Positions 10,673 through 18,405 of a DNA stretch of 64,000 nt are shown in pieces (position 1 is the stretch's first letter; each line of letters begins with the position of its first letter). The notes under the pieces were generated by a model. That model did no database searches and was not told the origin of the DNA. It saw only the letters and a program-made list of their open reading frames with translations. The stretch is from Microbacterium sp. XT11 (GTDB lineage: Bacteria; Actinomycetota; Actinomycetes; Actinomycetales; Microbacteriaceae): contig NZ_CP013859.1 in assembly GCF_001513675.1 (NCBI RefSeq), positions 869,081 through 933,080 of the forward strand. Reading direction: 5' to 3'. The position numbers and the translations under genes are program-made.

Positions 10673-11119
10673 TCAATCGATCGCGATCTGGTAGTGGATC
10701 ATCCCGGTACGTGATGCGACCCGGTCGTAGAGTGCTCGCGCTGTGCTGTTCGACTCGGCGGTGAGCCAGTACACCTTCGCCGATCCGTTCTTCTCCGCCC
10801 ACGCGCGAACGTGTGCGATCAACGCGCGGCCGACTCCTCCCCCGCGAACATCCGGGGCGACGAACAGGTCCTCCAGATAGCAGTAGTCCGTCGTCGTCCA
10901 GGTCGCCGGATGGGTCAGCCAATGGACGATGCCCACCGCCGTGCCGTCGTCATCACGGGCGATGGCACCGTGCACGCCTGAGTCCTCGTCGACGAGCCGC
11001 GCGAATGTCGTGGCCGTCGTGGCGTCGTCGAGGCTGGATCCGTAGAACGTGAGGTAGCCGTTCCAGAGGGCGAGCTATTCGGGGTGGTCACCGTGCGTGA
11101 GGGGTGCGATCGACGTCAT
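10673..11119 (-). pseudogene. GNAT-family acetyltransferase with an internal stop codon
   Basis: Read from an ATG at 11119, the frame gives MTSIAPLTHGDHPE, then TAG at 11077-11075, then continues without interruption as LALWNGYLTFYGSSLDD and a full GNAT fold. The acetyl-CoA motif is DLFVAPDVRGGGVGRALIAHV; the C-terminal part has AESNSTARALYDRVA. In related acetyltransferases the residue at the stop is normally aromatic (Trp) in the pattern W..LW, so TGG to TAG is the simplest explanation. The remaining frame could restart at a GTG (10975), but that product would lack the first beta strand and helix. Total length without the stop would be 148 residues, normal for the family. Sequencing error is possible. 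Confidence 0.7.
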
Positions 11120-11165
11120 GGATCGAGCGTATCGAGAGCGCTCGAGTGCCCTGCACCGCCCCGGT

Positions 11166-11373
11166 TCACGGATGCGTCGGAGGTCGCCAGCCTTCCGCGG
11201 GGCCGATGGCCGCCGTGATCCTGTCGCTGAGGGAGCGCAGCTGGCGCGCCTGCGCCGAGGTCAGGCTGTCGAAGACGAGTTGCCGGACGAGCGCGTGATG
11301 CGCGGGCGTCGACTCGACGACCTTGTCGTGGCCGGCGGCCGTGAGCACCCCGCTGTAGCCCTCCCCCCGGGGT
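11166..11373 (-). pseudogene. MarR-family regulator, C-terminal remnant
   Basis: About 65 residues reading GYSGVLTAAGHDKVVEST, PAHHALVRQLVFDSLTSAQ and ARQLRSLSDRITAAI. This is the C-terminal beta-wing end and dimerisation helix of MarR regulators (family pattern GVLTdaGwekv..apgHv..VR..vfD.Lt..q..ql). The DNA-binding helices and start are missing; the homology ends abruptly just before the long palindrome at 11374-11432, which suggests a deletion with its break at or near that palindrome. No start codon or ribosome-binding site fits. Probably non-functional. Confidence 0.6.
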
Positions 11374-11432
11374 TTCGAGTCGCATGATTTGCCCTGATTC
11401 CGGCGATTTCAGGTCAAATCATGCGACTCGAA
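11374..11432. repeat. 24-bp-arm inverted repeat
   Basis: Left arm 11374-11397 begins TTCGAGTCGCATGATTTG; the right arm 11409-11432 is its reverse complement with one mismatch, leaving an 11-nt loop. It separates the MarR remnant from the MmyB-type regulator gene whose stop is 11 bp away, and is notably AT-rich for this genome. It could serve as terminator for the regulator gene, or be a mobile palindromic unit. Confidence 0.7.
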
Positions 11433-11442
11433 GGCGAAGCGG

Positions 11443-12264
11443 CTAGCGCCCCGGGAACCGCTTCCGGGTTTCGGCATCCGCAACGTACACGACCAGCTGC
11501 ACGTCGGTCTGGTCCGAGGGGCGCAGCTGGTGGTGCTCGAAGACGAGCCGGCCGAGAGACGGATGCTGGAACACGCGCTCGCGCGACTCGAAGCCGCCGA
11601 CGCCGTGGCTGTCCCATCGGTCGCGGAACTCCGGACTGGCCTCGCGCAGCCGCCCCACGAGGTCGCGATATCGCGCATCGCCGAGTCGGGGTCCGGCCTC
11701 GGCGCGGAACTCGGCGAGGAAGCGGCGGCTGGTGTCGTCCCAGTCGTCGAGCAGCTCGCGCACCGCAGGATCGGTGAAGATCAGCCACAGGAGGTTGCGG
11801 TCCTCCGGGGCCGTCGTGGCGACGTTGGGATAGAGCGCCTCGTACGCCGCGTTCCAGGCGGCGATGCCCCAGTCCGGCGCGAGCGCGTAGGACGGATGCT
11901 CGTCGAGCGCGTCGAGGAACCGCTGCACGTGCGCCGGCGCGGTCTCGACCGCCGAGCTCGACCCGGGGCGCACCGGCGAGAAGCCGGCGAGCCGCAGCAC
12001 GTAGTCGTGCTCGGCGCCGGTCAGGCGCAGCGCGGTGGCGACGGCGTCGAGCACCTGCCGCGACGGGTTGATGTCGCGCCCCTGCTCGAGCCAGGTGTAC
12101 CAGGTGACGCTCACCCCGGAGAGGAAGGAGACCTCTTCGCGCCGCAGCCCGGTCGTCCGTGCGCGACCGGCAGGCGGCAGCCCGTGCGCGGCGCGGTCGA
12201 GCATCGAGCGACGGGCGCGCAGGAACGCGCCGAGTTCCGCCCGCTGCTGCTCATCGATCGCCAC
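11443..12264 (-). CDS. XRE-type regulator with MmyB-like ligand-binding domain
   Basis: 273-residue transcription factor. Residues about 8-75 form a helix-turn-helix of the XRE type (ELGAFLRARRSMLDR, TTGLRREEVSFLSGVSVTWYTWLEQGRD, RQVLDAVATALRL). The rest matches the MmyB ligand-binding domain, a PAS-like fold, with the typical WGIAAWNAAYEALYP, NLLWLIFTDPAVRELLDDWDDTSRRFLAEFR and a closing HHQLRPSDQTDVQLVVYVAD segment; fatty-acid-like ligands have been proposed for the family. The start is GTG (Val read as Met), preceded by a short palindromic stretch. It is divergent from ilvD with a 76-bp gap, but these regulators usually control a neighbouring oxidoreductase, so the target is unclear. Confidence 0.88.
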   Translation of the reverse strand: MAIDEQQRAELGAFLRARRSMLDRAAHGLPPAGRARTTGLRREEVSFLSGVSVTWYTWLEQGRDINPSRQVLDAVATALRLTGAEHDYVLRLAGFSPVRPGSSSAVETAPAHVQRFLDALDEHPSYALAPDWGIAAWNAAYEALYPNVATTAPEDRNLLWLIFTDPAVRELLDDWDDTSRRFLAEFRAEAGPRLGDARYRDLVGRLREASPEFRDRWDSHGVGGFESRERVFQHPSLGRLVFEHHQLRPSDQTDVQLVVYVADAETRKRFPGR

Positions 12265-12274
12265 ATCACAAACC

Positions 12275-12294
12275 TAGTGCTCTCACTACTAGTA
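12275..12294. promoter_or_regulatory. small palindromes upstream of the MmyB-type regulator
   Basis: TAGTG-CTCT-CACTA (12275-12288) overlaps TACTAGTA (12287-12294), 10 bp upstream of the regulator start and in the divergent region shared with ilvD. Position and symmetry suggest an autoregulatory operator; no binding data. Confidence 0.35.
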
Positions 12295-12340
12295 TCAGCG
12301 CCGTCTTCGGCATCCGCGCGTTCCCGGGCACAGTGGAAGA

Positions 12341-14245
12341 ATGCCCACCCCTCTTCGTTCCCGCACCGTAACGCACGGCCGCAATGCGGCGGGCGCGCGC
12401 GCCCTGTTCCGCGCCGCCGGCGTCAACGCATCCGACTTCGGCAAGCCGATGATCGCCGTCGCGAACAGTTTCACCGAGTTCGTCCCCGGCCACACGCACC
12501 TGCAGCCCGTCGGCCGCATCGTGTCGGAGGCCATCACCGCGGCCGGCGGCATCCCCCGCGAGTTCAACACCATCGCGGTCGACGACGGCATCGCGATGGG
12601 CCACGGCGGGATGCTGTACTCCCTCCCTTCGCGCGACCTCATCGCCGACTCGGTCGAGTACATGGTCAACGCGCACCAGGCCGACGCGCTCGTGTGCATC
12701 TCGAACTGCGACAAGATCACGCCCGGCATGCTCATGGCGGCGCTGCGGCTGAACATCCCGACGGTCTTCGTCTCCGGCGGACCGATGGAGTCCGGCCGCG
12801 CGACCCTTGTCGACGGCACGGTGCGCACGCTCGATCTCGTCGACGCGATCTCCGAGGCGGCGAACGATACCGTCTCGGATGCCGACATCCAGCGCATCGA
12901 GGAGAACGCCTGCCCCACGTGCGGATCGTGTTCCGGCATGTTCACCGCCAACTCGATGAACTGCCTCGTCGAGGCCCTGGGTCTCGCGCTGCCCGGCAAC
13001 GGCTCGGTGCTCGCGACGCATACCGCCCGCCGTGCGCTGTACGAGAAGGCCGGCGAGGTGGCCGTGCAGATCACGAAGGCGTTCTACGACGAGGATGACG
13101 CCTCCGTGCTCCCCCGCTCGATTGCCAGCCCCGCGGCCTTCGCCAACGCGATGGCGCTCGACATCGCGATGGGCGGATCGACGAACACGATCCTGCACCT
13201 GCTCGCCGCCGCGCACGAGGCCGGCATCGACTTCGGCCTCGACGAGATCGACGCGATCTCCCGCCGCGTGCCGTGCCTGGCCAAGATCGCCCCGAACCCC
13301 GCTTACGGCCGCATGTACTACATGGAAGACGTGCACCGTGCGGGCGGCATCCCCGCCATCCTCGGTGAGCTGCACCGTGCCGGACTGCTGAACGACGATG
13401 TCTCGTCCATCCACTCCCGATCGCTCGCGGCCTGGCTCGCCGAGTGGGATGTGCGCGGCGGCACGGCATCCGAGACCGCGCAGGATCTCTGGCACGCAGC
13501 CCCCGGCGGGGTGCGGTCGTCGAGCGCGTTCTCGCAGTCCGAGCGCTGGGCCGCACTCGACACGGATGCCGAGAACGGCTGCATCCGCGACGTCGCGCAC
13601 GCGTACTCGGCCGACGGCGGTCTCGCGGTGCTCCGCGGCAACCTCGCGGTCGACGGCGCCGTCGTGAAGACCGCGGGCGTCGATCCGTCGATCCTCGTGT
13701 TCTCCGGCCCCGCGGTCGTGTGCGAGTCGCAGGAGGAGGCGGTCGCGAAGATCCTCGGCAAGAAGGTGCAGCCGGGCGACGTGGTCGTCATCCGCTACGA
13801 GGGGCCGAAGGGCGGCCCGGGCATGCAGGAGATGCTCCACCCGACCTCGTTCCTCAAGGGCCGTGGCCTCGGCAAGGTCTGCGCACTCGTCACCGACGGT
13901 CGCTTCTCCGGAGGGACCTCGGGCCTGTCGATCGGGCATGTCTCGCCCGAGGCGGCATCCGGCGGCGTGATCGCGCTCGTCGAAGACGGCGACATCATCG
14001 ACATCGACATCCCTTCGCGCAGCATGAGCCTGCGCGTCGACGAGTCTGTGCTCGAGGAGCGCCGAGCGCGGCTGCTGGATGCCGGGGGCTATCGCCCCGT
14101 CGACCGGCAGCGCCCCGTGTCGCCGGCGCTGCGCGCCTACGCGGCCATGGCCACCTCGGCCGACCGGGGCGCGGTGCGCGACGTCGACGCCGTCGAGCGC
14201 GCGATGCGGGAGCAGGAGCTGCGCACGGCGACCGCTCTCGCCTGA
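12341..14245 (+). CDS. ilvD: dihydroxy-acid dehydratase
   Basis: 634-residue iron-sulfur dehydratase that converts 2,3-dihydroxy-isovalerate (and the methylvalerate homologue) to the 2-keto acid, the penultimate shared step of valine/isoleucine and route to leucine. Landmarks are the N-terminal [19 protein letters not shown], the cluster-ligand [19 protein letters not shown] near residue 120, [20 protein letters not shown] near residue 188, the [10 protein letters not shown] loop, and the C-terminal [12 protein letters not shown] and [21 protein letters not shown] segments that close the active site. Cysteines for the Fe-S cluster are present. The length suits the long IlvD type. It stands alone, not in an ilvBNC operon, and is followed by a complex palindrome. 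Confidence 0.96.
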   Translation: MPTPLRSRTVTHGRNAAGARALFRAAGVNASDFGKPMIAVANSFTEFVPGHTHLQPVGRIVSEAITAAGGIPREFNTIAVDDGIAMGHGGMLYSLPSRDLIADSVEYMVNAHQADALVCISNCDKITPGMLMAALRLNIPTVFVSGGPMESGRATLVDGTVRTLDLVDAISEAANDTVSDADIQRIEENACPTCGSCSGMFTANSMNCLVEALGLALPGNGSVLATHTARRALYEKAGEVAVQITKAFYDEDDASVLPRSIASPAAFANAMALDIAMGGSTNTILHLLAAAHEAGIDFGLDEIDAISRRVPCLAKIAPNPAYGRMYYMEDVHRAGGIPAILGELHRAGLLNDDVSSIHSRSLAAWLAEWDVRGGTASETAQDLWHAAPGGVRSSSAFSQSERWAALDTDAENGCIRDVAHAYSADGGLAVLRGNLAVDGAVVKTAGVDPSILVFSGPAVVCESQEEAVAKILGKKVQPGDVVVIRYEGPKGGPGMQEMLHPTSFLKGRGLGKVCALVTDGRFSGGTSGLSIGHVSPEAASGGVIALVEDGDIIDIDIPSRSMSLRVDESVLEERRARLLDAGGYRPVDRQRPVSPALRAYAAMATSADRGAVRDVDAVERAMREQELRTATALA

Positions 14246-14254
14246 CACGGCGTT

Positions 14255-14335
14255 CGAAACGTCGGACTCTTGAGGCGACACGCCGACCCGCGGATGCCGT
14301 TGGCCGGCGTGTCGCCGCGGATCTCCGACGTTTCG
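14255..14335. repeat. nested inverted repeat after ilvD
   Basis: Outer arms CGAAACGTCGGA (14255-14266) and its complement (14324-14335) enclose inner arms GGCGACACGCC (14274-14284) and complement (14306-14316). The whole 81-bp unit can fold into one long interrupted hairpin. It begins 9 bp after the ilvD stop, so it may terminate that transcript, but its two-level symmetry is larger than a normal terminator here. Confidence 0.7.
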
Positions 14336-14475
14336 TCCCCCCGCCCCCCGCGGGTGCGCCGCGCCCCCGCGCACGCCGGCCCGCCCCGCCGCCCGCGGAA
14401 CCCGCCGCACCCGCACCCGCGCGGCACCCCCGCGCGACCCCGGCCGGCGCCCCGCCCCCCGCACCCCGCCCGTCC
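14336..14475. other. cytosine-rich low-complexity spacer
   Basis: About 140 bp of almost pure C/G with strong C excess on the plus strand (runs of 5-6 C, CCGCC and CCCGCG units). No credible coding potential; translated frames are Pro/Arg/Ala noise. It lies between the palindrome and the aminotransferase gene. Confidence 0.6.
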
Positions 14476-14517
14476 GGCATCCGTGCGTTCCATGCCGCGG
14501 TGTCGCAGACTGGGGGC

Positions 14518-15651
14518 ATGACGCTTCCCCATGACGACATCGACGAGGGCGGACTGCTCGAGTACTCGGTCGTGTTCACCGACCGCTCGCTGAACCACAT
14601 GTCCGACCGTTTCATCGGCGTGATGCAGCAGACCCTCGGCATCCTCCGCGACGCATACGGTGCGACGGATGCCGCGCTGATCAACGGCGGCGGCAGCTAC
14701 GCGATGGAGGCCGTGGCACGGCAGCTGGCCGGAGGGCGACGTGCGCTCGTCGTGCGCAACGGGCTCTTCTCGTACCGGTGGTCGCAGATCCTCGACGAGG
14801 GCGGGATCGCGGCATCGGTCACGGTGTGCACGGCGCGGCCGGACGGCGACGGAGCGCAGGCGGCCTGGAGTCCCGCGCCGATCGGCGAGGTGGTCGCGGC
14901 CATCCGCGCGGGGCGGCCCGACGTCGTCTTCGCGCCGCACGTCGAGACCGCGGCGGGGATGCTGCTCCCCGACGACTACGTGCGGGCGCTGGCCGACGCC
15001 GTGCACGAGGTCGGTGGCGTGCTCGTGCTCGACTGCATCGCGTCGGGTGCCCTGTGGGTCGACATGCGCGCGCTCGGAGTCGACGTGCTGCTCAGCGCCC
15101 CGCAGAAGGGATGGAGCGGCTCGCCTGGCGTGGGCTTCGTGATGCTCGGCGCCCGCGGCCGCGCGGCCGTCGAGGCCGGAACCCCGTCGAGCTTCGCCCT
15201 CGACCTCGGGCGGTGGCTGGCGATCTCCGACGGGTACCGCGATGGAAAGGCCGGCTACCACGCCACCATGCCCACCGACACGATCGCTCGCAACCTGGCG
15301 CAGATGATCGAGACGCGCGACCGCGGATACGCCGCTCTGCGCGACGCGCAGGTCGAGCTCGGCGGCCGGGTACGCGCGCTTCTCGCCGAGCGCGGACTGC
15401 CCTCGGTCGCCGCGCCGGAGTATGCCGCGCCCAGTGTGGTCGTCGTGCACACCGACGATCCCGGGCTGCGCAGCGGCGCGAAGCTGCGCGAGCATGGGCT
15501 GCAGATCGCCGCGGGCGTGCCGCTGCACTGCGGCGAGTCCGAGTCGTTCTCGACCTTCCGCATCGGCCTGTTCGGACTCGACAAGCTCGCCGACATCGAC
15601 GGGACCGTGTCGCGCCTCCGTGCTGGGCTCGACGCCGCCGGGGTGGGCTGA
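14518..15651 (+). CDS. class V PLP-dependent aminotransferase
   Basis: 377-residue fold-type I PLP enzyme of the alanine-glyoxylate/serine-pyruvate aminotransferase group. The early segment LNHMSDRFIGVMQQTLGIL corresponds to the conserved substrate arm; GGGSYAMEAVARQL binds the cofactor phosphate; VLVLDCIASGALWVDMRAL holds the Asp that pairs with the pyridine nitrogen; Lys197 in LLSAPQKGWSG is the Schiff-base lysine. The C-terminal domain ends with a SFSTFRIGLFGLDKLADI motif usual in the family. The start gives MTLPHDDIDEGG; the frame is open further upstream only through the C-rich spacer. No neighbour defines the substrate, so only the general reaction (amino donor to glyoxylate or pyruvate) can be assigned. 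Confidence 0.85.
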   Translation: MTLPHDDIDEGGLLEYSVVFTDRSLNHMSDRFIGVMQQTLGILRDAYGATDAALINGGGSYAMEAVARQLAGGRRALVVRNGLFSYRWSQILDEGGIAASVTVCTARPDGDGAQAAWSPAPIGEVVAAIRAGRPDVVFAPHVETAAGMLLPDDYVRALADAVHEVGGVLVLDCIASGALWVDMRALGVDVLLSAPQKGWSGSPGVGFVMLGARGRAAVEAGTPSSFALDLGRWLAISDGYRDGKAGYHATMPTDTIARNLAQMIETRDRGYAALRDAQVELGGRVRALLAERGLPSVAAPEYAAPSVVVVHTDDPGLRSGAKLREHGLQIAAGVPLHCGESESFSTFRIGLFGLDKLADIDGTVSRLRAGLDAAGVG

Positions 15652-15778
15652 CGCATCACGGGACGCTCGGCGGTCCGCACGGCCGGGACGCACGGCGGTC
15701 CGTCCCGGCGGTCCGCGGCGCTCCGTGGCGGCGGCGTTCGGCATCGGCCCACGCTCGGCACCTGCGTCCGCGCGACCC

Positions 15779-15784
15779 TAGACT
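15779..15784 (+). promoter_or_regulatory. -10 box of a leaderless small gene
   Basis: TAGACT ends 6 bp before the GTG of the next gene and there is no ribosome-binding site, again the leaderless arrangement. Confidence 0.4.
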
Positions 15785-15790
15785 CGTAGC

Positions 15791-16069
15791 GTGCTGATCG
15801 GTCTGATTCGTCCCGTGGAAACACAGTCGTTCGACGTCGAGGGCACCGACCTCGCCGACATCCAGGCTCAGCTCGCTGCATTGCGTCCGGATGGCTTCGA
15901 TCTGGTGTCGTCGCCCGTGAAGATGGTGAAGGGCGCGGCCGTCCTGACCGCTGTCGGGACCTTCGCGCGCCGTGACCAGGTGACCGAGATCGAGGCCGAC
16001 GACATCGATGCCCTGCGCGCCAAGGTGCCCGAGGGGTGGCAGCTCCTGAGCGTCCGCTCCACCGACTGA
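15791..16069 (+). CDS. conserved small protein of unknown function
   Basis: 92-residue soluble protein starting with GTG (MLIGLIRPVETQSFDVEG). I do not recognise a named family. It is compact, with alternating strands and helices: TDLADIQAQLAALRPDGF, LVSSPVKMVKGAAVLTAVGTFAR, TEIEADDIDALRAKVPEGWQLLSVRS. Codon usage is typical of the genome (GC-rich third positions) and the frame is clean, so it is likely a real gene. It is convergent with the DAHP synthase gene, 55 bp away, and appears to be transcribed from its own leaderless promoter. Confidence 0.7.
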   Translation: MLIGLIRPVETQSFDVEGTDLADIQAQLAALRPDGFDLVSSPVKMVKGAAVLTAVGTFARRDQVTEIEADDIDALRAKVPEGWQLLSVRSTD

Positions 16070-16124
16070 CCACCCCGCAGGTTCGCGCGAGCATCGGTTC
16101 CCGGCCCGAGGGCGCGAGCGAGGC

Positions 16125-17192
16125 TCAGCGCCGGGAGCGAACGGATGCCGCGAGCTGCGCGAGCGCGGTCTGCGTCGCCTCCCACCCCATGCACGCATCC
16201 GTGACGCTCTGACCGCGGACCAGCCCGACCGGCCCGGCAGTGACGTCGAGCTTCTGCGCGCCGGCGACGAGGTTGCTCTCGAGCATCACCCCCGCGATCG
16301 GCGTGGAGCGGTCGGCGAGCTGCTCTGCGAGTTCGGCTGCGACCTCGGCCTGGCGGAGGTGGTCCTTCCCGCTGTTGCCGTGGCTCGCATCCACCACGAG
16401 CCTCGGGGTGAGCCCGGCTGCGGCCAGACGCTCCGACGCGCGCCGCACGTGCTCGGGTGCGTAGTTCGGCCCGTCCGCCCCGCCGCGCAGGATGACGGAG
16501 GTGTCGGGGTTGCCGGTCGTCGTCACGAGACTGGCCCTCCCGTCGCCGCCGATGCCCAGGAACGCCTGCGGAGCGGATGCCGCAGCGGCCGCGTCGAGCG
16601 CGACCTGCAGCCCCCCGTCGGTGCCGTTCTTGAACCCGATCGGCATCGACAGCCCCGAGGCGAGCTGCCGGTGGATCTGGCTCTCGGTCGTCCGAGCTCC
16701 GATAGCGCCCCACGTCACCAGGTCGGCGGTGTACTGCGGACTGATGGGCTCGAGGAACTCCGTCGCGCACGGCATGCCGAGCGCCGTCACGTCTCGAAGG
16801 AACGCCCGGGCGAGGCGCAGCCCGGTCTCGATGTCGTGACTGCCGTCGAGGTGCGGGTCGTTGATGAGCCCCTTCCAGCCCACCGTCGTCCGCGGCTTCT
16901 CGAAGTACGTGCGCATCACGACGAGCAGCTCGTCACGGTGCCGCTCCGCCTCGCGGATGAGACGTCCGGCGTACTCGAGCCCCGCATCCGTGTCGTGGAT
17001 GGAGCATGGTCCGACCACCACGAGCACGCGGTCGTCGTCCCCGGTCATGATGGCGCGCACCTCGTCGCGTGTGCGGGAGACGAGCGCAGCTCGCTCCTCG
17101 CCGATCGGGAGCTCCGCGGCGATCTCCTCCGGCGAAGGGAGGGTCGTGAAGCTCGCGACGTGAAGGTCGGCAGTGGCGTCGATGGTGTCCAT
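16125..17192 (-). CDS. aroG: 3-deoxy-7-phosphoheptulonate (DAHP) synthase, class I
   Basis: 355-residue DAHP synthase of the AroFGH (class I) type, first enzyme of the shikimate pathway: phosphoenolpyruvate plus erythrose 4-phosphate gives DAHP. Motifs in order: VVVGPCSIHDTDAGLEYA (PEP/metal site), MRTYFEKPRTTVGWKGLINDP, MPCATEFLEPISPQYTADL, WGAIGARTTESQIHRQLASGL, GFKNGTDGG, and the C-terminal VDASHGNSGKDH with metal-binding His. The start is the ATG giving MDTIDATADL; the longer open frame overlaps a leader peptide and hairpins. Allosteric control by aromatic amino acids is usual; here a separate transcription-attenuation leader is also apparent upstream. Confidence 0.95.
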   Translation of the reverse strand: MDTIDATADLHVASFTTLPSPEEIAAELPIGEERAALVSRTRDEVRAIMTGDDDRVLVVVGPCSIHDTDAGLEYAGRLIREAERHRDELLVVMRTYFEKPRTTVGWKGLINDPHLDGSHDIETGLRLARAFLRDVTALGMPCATEFLEPISPQYTADLVTWGAIGARTTESQIHRQLASGLSMPIGFKNGTDGGLQVALDAAAAASAPQAFLGIGGDGRASLVTTTGNPDTSVILRGGADGPNYAPEHVRRASERLAAAGLTPRLVVDASHGNSGKDHLRQAEVAAELAEQLADRSTPIAGVMLESNLVAGAQKLDVTAGPVGLVRGQSVTDACMGWEATQTALAQLAASVRSRR

Positions 17193-17222
17193 GGGTCCTG
17201 TCCTGTCGAGGGCGGACCCGCG

Positions 17223-17324
17223 CAGAGCCCGCCGAAACGGCGAAGGGCAGAGCGGATGCTCTGCCCTGTCGGCTCTGAAGGTGTCGGTACGCGCTAGCTC
17301 GGCGCCGGCCCCTCCAGAGCCGAC
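17223..17324 (-). promoter_or_regulatory. attenuator-like alternative hairpins upstream of DAHP synthase
   Basis: In transcript order: segment GTCGGCTCTG (17324-17315) inside the leader peptide reading frame, its perfect complement CAGAGCCGAC (17277-17268), then an independent 8-bp hairpin GGGCAGAG/CTCTGCCC (17266-17245), then GGGCTCTG (17230-17223), which can also pair with CAGAGCCC-type sequence from the second segment over 7 bases. The first segment covers codons just after the Trp-Tyr-Ala-Tyr-Phe stretch, so a stalled ribosome would mask it. This is the architecture of amino-acid attenuation; the terminator lacks a clear T run. Confidence 0.55.
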
Positions 17325-17350
17325 TCGAAATACGCATACCAACGGGTCAT
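17294..17350 (-). CDS. aromatic leader peptide of the DAHP synthase gene
   Basis: 18-codon reading frame MTRWYAYFESALEGPAPS followed by TAG. Five codons in a row (4-8) are W, Y, A, Y, F, a density of aromatic residues that is very unlikely by chance immediately before a gene for the first step of aromatic amino-acid synthesis. It begins 7 bp after a TAGGGT box and has no ribosome-binding site, so it is probably translated from a leaderless mRNA. Shortage of charged aromatic tRNA would stall ribosomes on these codons and change the downstream RNA fold. Too short to be found by length-based gene calling. Confidence 0.65.
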   Translation of the reverse strand: MTRWYAYFESALEGPAPS

Positions 17351-17357
17351 GCAGATG

Positions 17358-17363
17358 ACCCTA
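17358..17363 (-). promoter_or_regulatory. -10 box of the DAHP synthase leader transcript
   Basis: Read on the minus strand the sequence is TAGGGT, ending 7 nt before the leader-peptide ATG. A matching -35 box is not clear. Confidence 0.45.
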
Positions 17364-17375
17364 CCGCACCGGGGG

Positions 17376-17813
17376 TCACGAGGCGGCGCGTGTGACGAGA
17401 CCGGCGAGGAACTCCAGGTCGGCGTCGTCGAGCTTGCGGATGCTGAAACCCGTGGCCCACACGTTGCCGTCGTCGAGCTGCGCCATGGTCTCGAAGCCGA
17501 ACGTCGCGTAGCGGTCCTTGAACTTCGCGGCGGGCTTGAAGAAGCAGATCACCTTGCCGTTCTTCTTGTACGCGGGCATCCCGTAGTACGTGCTGACCTC
17601 GAGGTGCGGGGCAGCGGAGGTCACCATGGCGTGGATCTTCTCGGCGAGCTCGCGGTCGGCATCCGTCATCTCGGCGATCTTGTCGAGCACCTCCTGCGCG
17701 GCCTCCTCCGGCGTCTTCTTCGCGGCCTTGGAGCGGGCGGCGCGCACCTCGCTCGCACGTGCCTTCATGGCCTCGCGCTCGGCGGCGGTGAAGTTCTGAT
17801 CGGCGTCCGACAT
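17376..17813 (-). CDS. DUF1801-type small protein
   Basis: 145-residue soluble protein with an Ala/Lys/Glu-rich helical N-terminus (AEREAMKARASEVRAARSKAAKK) and a C-terminal DUF1801/YdhG-like domain recognised from YYGMPAYKKNGKVICFFKPA, KDRYATFGF and a terminal helix KLDDADLEFLAGLV. Members of this fold include the Fra/YdhG iron-chaperone relatives, but that role is not shown for this subgroup. The start ATG follows AAAGGA at a 7-bp distance. It runs in the same direction as the DAHP synthase gene, but the leader promoter lies between, so they are likely separate transcripts. Confidence 0.75.
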   Translation of the reverse strand: MSDADQNFTAAEREAMKARASEVRAARSKAAKKTPEEAAQEVLDKIAEMTDADRELAEKIHAMVTSAAPHLEVSTYYGMPAYKKNGKVICFFKPAAKFKDRYATFGFETMAQLDDGNVWATGFSIRKLDDADLEFLAGLVTRAAS

Positions 17814-17944
17814 GATGATGTCCTTTCAGGATCGGGGTGACGATCCCAGCGTAGGGACGGGGCGACGGATGCTCTTCTCGATTCCTGATCGATCGATCGT
17901 CACGGCATCGGCGCCGCACCCGGCACGGCGCTAGGGTGTGACGC

Positions 17945-18367
17945 ATGGACATGCGCGTCGCGGCATATGGAGTCGTCACCGATGACGACGACCGGATCCT
18001 CCTGGCGCGGTGGGTCGAGGGGCGCCGCGTCGCCTGGACCATGCCGGGCGGCGGACTCGAGCCGGGCGAGGCCCCTGAGGACGCGGTCCGGCGCGAGCTG
18101 CGGGAGGAGACCGGGTACACCGTCAAGGTGGGCGAGCTGCTTGGCATCCACTCCCGCGTCATCCCGGCGACGCAACGTGTGCACCGCTCGGATCAGCCGC
18201 TCCACACGCTGCGCATCGTCTACCGCGCAACGGTGACGGGCGGGCGGTTGCAGTTCGAGGAAGACGGATCGACCGACATGGCGGAGTGGTTCCCGCTGCA
18301 CGCCGTCGGCGATCTGCAGCGCGTCAAGCTCGTCGACATCGCGCTGCGCATGGCCGGTCTGCGGTAG
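17945..18367 (+). CDS. NUDIX hydrolase
   Basis: 140-residue NUDIX enzyme that cleaves nucleoside diphosphates linked to another moiety. The Nudix box is intact: GGGLEPGEAPEDAVRR followed by ELREETGY, with the Glu residues that bind divalent metal. The protein starts MDMRVAAYGVVTDDDDRILL and includes the usual edge strand WTMPGG. Substrate cannot be predicted from sequence. It stands between two minus-strand genes as a single-gene transcript. Confidence 0.88.
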   Translation: MDMRVAAYGVVTDDDDRILLARWVEGRRVAWTMPGGGLEPGEAPEDAVRRELREETGYTVKVGELLGIHSRVIPATQRVHRSDQPLHTLRIVYRATVTGGRLQFEEDGSTDMAEWFPLHAVGDLQRVKLVDIALRMAGLR

Positions 18368-18405
18368 CGTAGCGGGTTACCGCAGCGACCGCGCTCGGGC
18401 CTGGG

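Noticed and set aside
15660..15760. Repeated CGGCGGTCCG units after the aminotransferase gene as a mobile repeat
   Set aside because: Short, imperfect and inside a GC-rich spacer that contains an ordinary 8-bp hairpin; nothing beyond low complexity or a terminator.
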